This document shows, one piece after another, positions 6,848-8,318 of a DNA stretch of 8,318 nt. The DNA is from Leptospira sp. (GTDB taxonomy: Bacteria > Spirochaetota > Leptospiria > Leptospirales > Leptospiraceae). Made by a program: the position numbers and the translations under genes. Within the stretch, counting starts at the first letter, position 1. The number at the start of each line of letters is the position of its first letter. The notes under the pieces were generated by a model. The model saw only the letters and a program-made list of their open reading frames with translations, made no database searches and was not told where the DNA came from. The DNA lies in NCBI GenBank assembly GCA_021413405.1, contig JAIOQL010000230.1:1-8318 (forward strand), written 5' to 3'.

Positions 6848-6974
6848 CGGTAATTGTGCCCTGTATAAAACGATCGTGCAGGAACAGTCCCCTGTAAATT
6901 AAAAAAAGTGAATGCTTGACACCGACTTTTGCAACACCAATCTGTTCACGAAAGGTGAAGAACGAATAAGAAAC
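6848..6974. promoter_or_regulatory. Divergent intergenic region between the radical SAM gene and lptD
   Basis: These 127 bp must contain start signals for both flanking genes. On the plus strand a perfect TTGACA (6916-6921) could be the lptD -35 box, but no good -10 lies 16-18 nt downstream. The best purine-rich element before the lptD ATG is AAAGGTGAAG (6951-6960), about 15 nt upstream, which is rather distant. On the minus strand TATACA (6866-6861) resembles a -10 box without a clear -35 partner. The 7-bp direct repeat CCCTGTA occurs at 6859-6865 and 6890-6896, 31 bp apart. Confidence 0.45.
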
Positions 6975-8318
6975 ATGCGGATTTTTCGTTTCTCCTCCTA
7001 TTTTTTTATTTTGGTCTGTCCTTTCGGGCTTTTTGGCTGAAGAAAACAAAACATTTAGCATCTCCGAAACCCAGAAGAAACTCCTGAGAAAGGTATTAGA
7101 TACTCTGTCCGACCGTGAGGTAGATGAATATCTCCGTCATATGGGTCTATCCACTGCGGGTTCAATCTATGTAAAAAGAAAGCGTCTTGCAGTTGCCGTT
7201 ACTCCGCCGGATGAAAAACCACCAGAGTTGCCTCTTGCTCCGGACGATAAAGGAAAAAATCCACCGATAGTGATTGAGAATGCAAGCGAAGGGGAAATGC
7301 TCCAGGTAGACAAAACAAAATCCGGAGTGCTTGTTCTGCGGGGAAACGTCCGGCTGAAAGTTGGAAACGGGACATTGACAGCGGAAACAATTTCTGTGGA
7401 TTCTAAAAGGCAGGAAGTATATGCCGAAGGCGGGATTACCTACCAGGATGGAGCTGCCCTAATCAAAGGTGATAAATTTATTTTCGACGCGAAGCTCCAG
7501 AGAGGAGTTGTCTATGATACGAAAGCCAGTTTTTATCCCGCTTATTTCATTGGAAAAAAAATCAAGAAACTGGATGAGAAAAGATATCTGCTCGAAATGG
7601 GATATTTCACCGCTTGCAACGCGGAAGTTCCCCATTATACATTCCGGGCCGGTAAAATAGTTGTATACCAGGATGAAAGCGTTGTTGCAACAAACCTGCG
7701 TTTGCAAATCGGCGGAACCACGCTATTCTGGTTCCCAATGTATTATACTTCCAATCTGGGAAGCGGATGGGTGACTCAAGCCGGAAAAAACCAGAGCCAG
7801 GGATGGTTCCTGCAGAACAGTTACCAATGGTCAACTCCTACTTCTGTGACGAGTTTATGGGCACCGGTAGGCTACAAAGCAAAACTGGATTATTATGAAA
7901 AAACGGGACAGGCTACCGGTATCGATCTGTGGAGGATCAGTCCATCTGTAAATTATCTTTTTGAGTTTGGACTTGCAAATTACAAACGTTATCAGGTTAC
8001 TTCAGCATTCGATGACAGATTCAGACATGGTGGAATCGGTGCATCTGCTGTTTCAAATCAGGTAGATCGTGGAGAATTATATGCATACAATAAAAACGGG
8101 ATTGCCGTAACAACAGGACAGCTTGGTTATCCTGCGAGAGATGTAGGTGTGCAGAATGAGACCTGGTGGAAGGGAAGATTCATTGCTAACACAAAATCGG
8201 CAAACACCGAAAAAGATGGAACGAGGAACGTTCAGGTAAAATACGAAAATTATAGCAACTCCAGTTATGAGTATGAATTTGGTAACAGGTTTGAACCGAA
8301 CAATACATTGCGTGCAAT
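6975..8318 (+). CDS. lptD: LPS-assembly outer-membrane protein LptD (OstA family), 5' frameshift, 3' end outside window
   Basis: The plus-strand frame is open from 6970 to the right edge, about 449 codons. It contains an LptA/OstA-like jellyroll (about 7270-7500, VLVLRGNVRLKVGNGTLTA, EVYAEGGITYQDG, GDKFIFDA). Next comes the LptD signature GYFTACN..PHYTFRAGKI and LQIGGTTLFWFPMYY (about 7600-7745). Alternating aromatic strands of an outer-membrane barrel follow, ending mid-barrel. LptD with LptE inserts LPS into the outer leaflet. Between 7040 and 7260 lies an unrecognised segment: a predicted helix (LSDREVDEYLRHMG) and a proline-rich linker. The only plausible start, ATG 6975, opens a signal peptide (MRIFRFSSYFFILV...) in another frame that stops at 7038-7040. 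Removing one T restores a continuous protein with mature start AEENK. The only in-frame start codon near the 5' end is TTG 7033, which would leave no signal peptide. Confidence 0.85.
7001..7007 (+). repeat. T7 homopolymer inside the lptD signal-peptide coding region
   Basis: Seven consecutive T residues lie nine codons after the lptD ATG. Reducing the run to six T joins the ATG frame to the lptD body with no stop and a hydrophobic signal segment. Two shorter runs, T5 at 6982-6986 and T5 at 7030-7034, could do the same. The longest run is the most likely site of polymerase slippage or of a sequencing indel. Confidence 0.6.

Noticed and set aside
6859..6896. CCCTGTA direct repeat 31 bp apart as a regulator site
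   Set aside because: Two 7-mers in 127 bp are weak evidence; kept only as a note in the intergenic feature.
6828..7061. 77-codon minus-strand frame across the divergent intergenic region
   Set aside because: It overlaps the radical SAM start and runs opposite the lptD signal peptide; no domain or ribosome binding site supports it.
7199..7834. Minus-strand open frames inside lptD
   Set aside because: They are opposite the conserved jellyroll and signature region of LptD and show no independent start signals.

Overview
The window comes from a Gram-negative, LPS-bearing bacterium of moderate to low GC with a spirochaete character. Leptospira or a close relative is my best guess. The basis is the LptD-like outer-membrane protein, the complete LeuA and HisC enzymes, and the A/T-rich third codon positions. 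This is inference from gene content and style, not a database match.

Region 1-3890 (minus strand) reads as an amino-acid operon: leuA (2-isopropylmalate synthase), then hisC (a histidinol-phosphate-type aminotransferase) overlapping leuA by 4 bp, then 32 bp later a GNAT acetyltransferase fused to a nitrilase-type amidohydrolase. The last gene runs off the left edge. No terminator is visible between these genes, so they are probably co-transcribed.

Region 3891-4125 is the 235-bp leader of that operon and the most interesting non-coding stretch. On the minus strand it holds a possible promoter and a 19-codon GTG-started mini-ORF ending in VLLLTIV. These are followed by two mutually exclusive hairpins and then a strong Shine-Dalgarno before leuA. 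This looks like ribosome-mediated attenuation by branched-chain amino acids. The promoter and terminator parts are weak, and an alternative promoter overlaps the mini-ORF.

Region 4126-6847 (minus strand) has an exported alpha/beta hydrolase, possibly a lipoprotein. Upstream of it is a 573-residue radical SAM protein with an N-terminal B12-binding-like region and a C-terminal helix-hairpin-helix. It belongs to a widespread but uncharacterised group.

Region 6848-8318: a 127-bp divergent intergenic region separates the radical SAM gene from a plus-strand lptD-like gene that runs off the right edge. The only plausible ATG and signal peptide of lptD are in a different frame from the rest of the protein. 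Loss of one T from a T-tract, most simply a T7 run at 7001-7007, would restore a continuous gene. This is either a sequencing error, a true frameshift, or a slippage/phase-variation switch on an otherwise intact outer-membrane assembly gene.

No tRNA, rRNA, CRISPR array, insertion sequence or phage gene was seen. No intergenic stretch exceeds about 235 bp.
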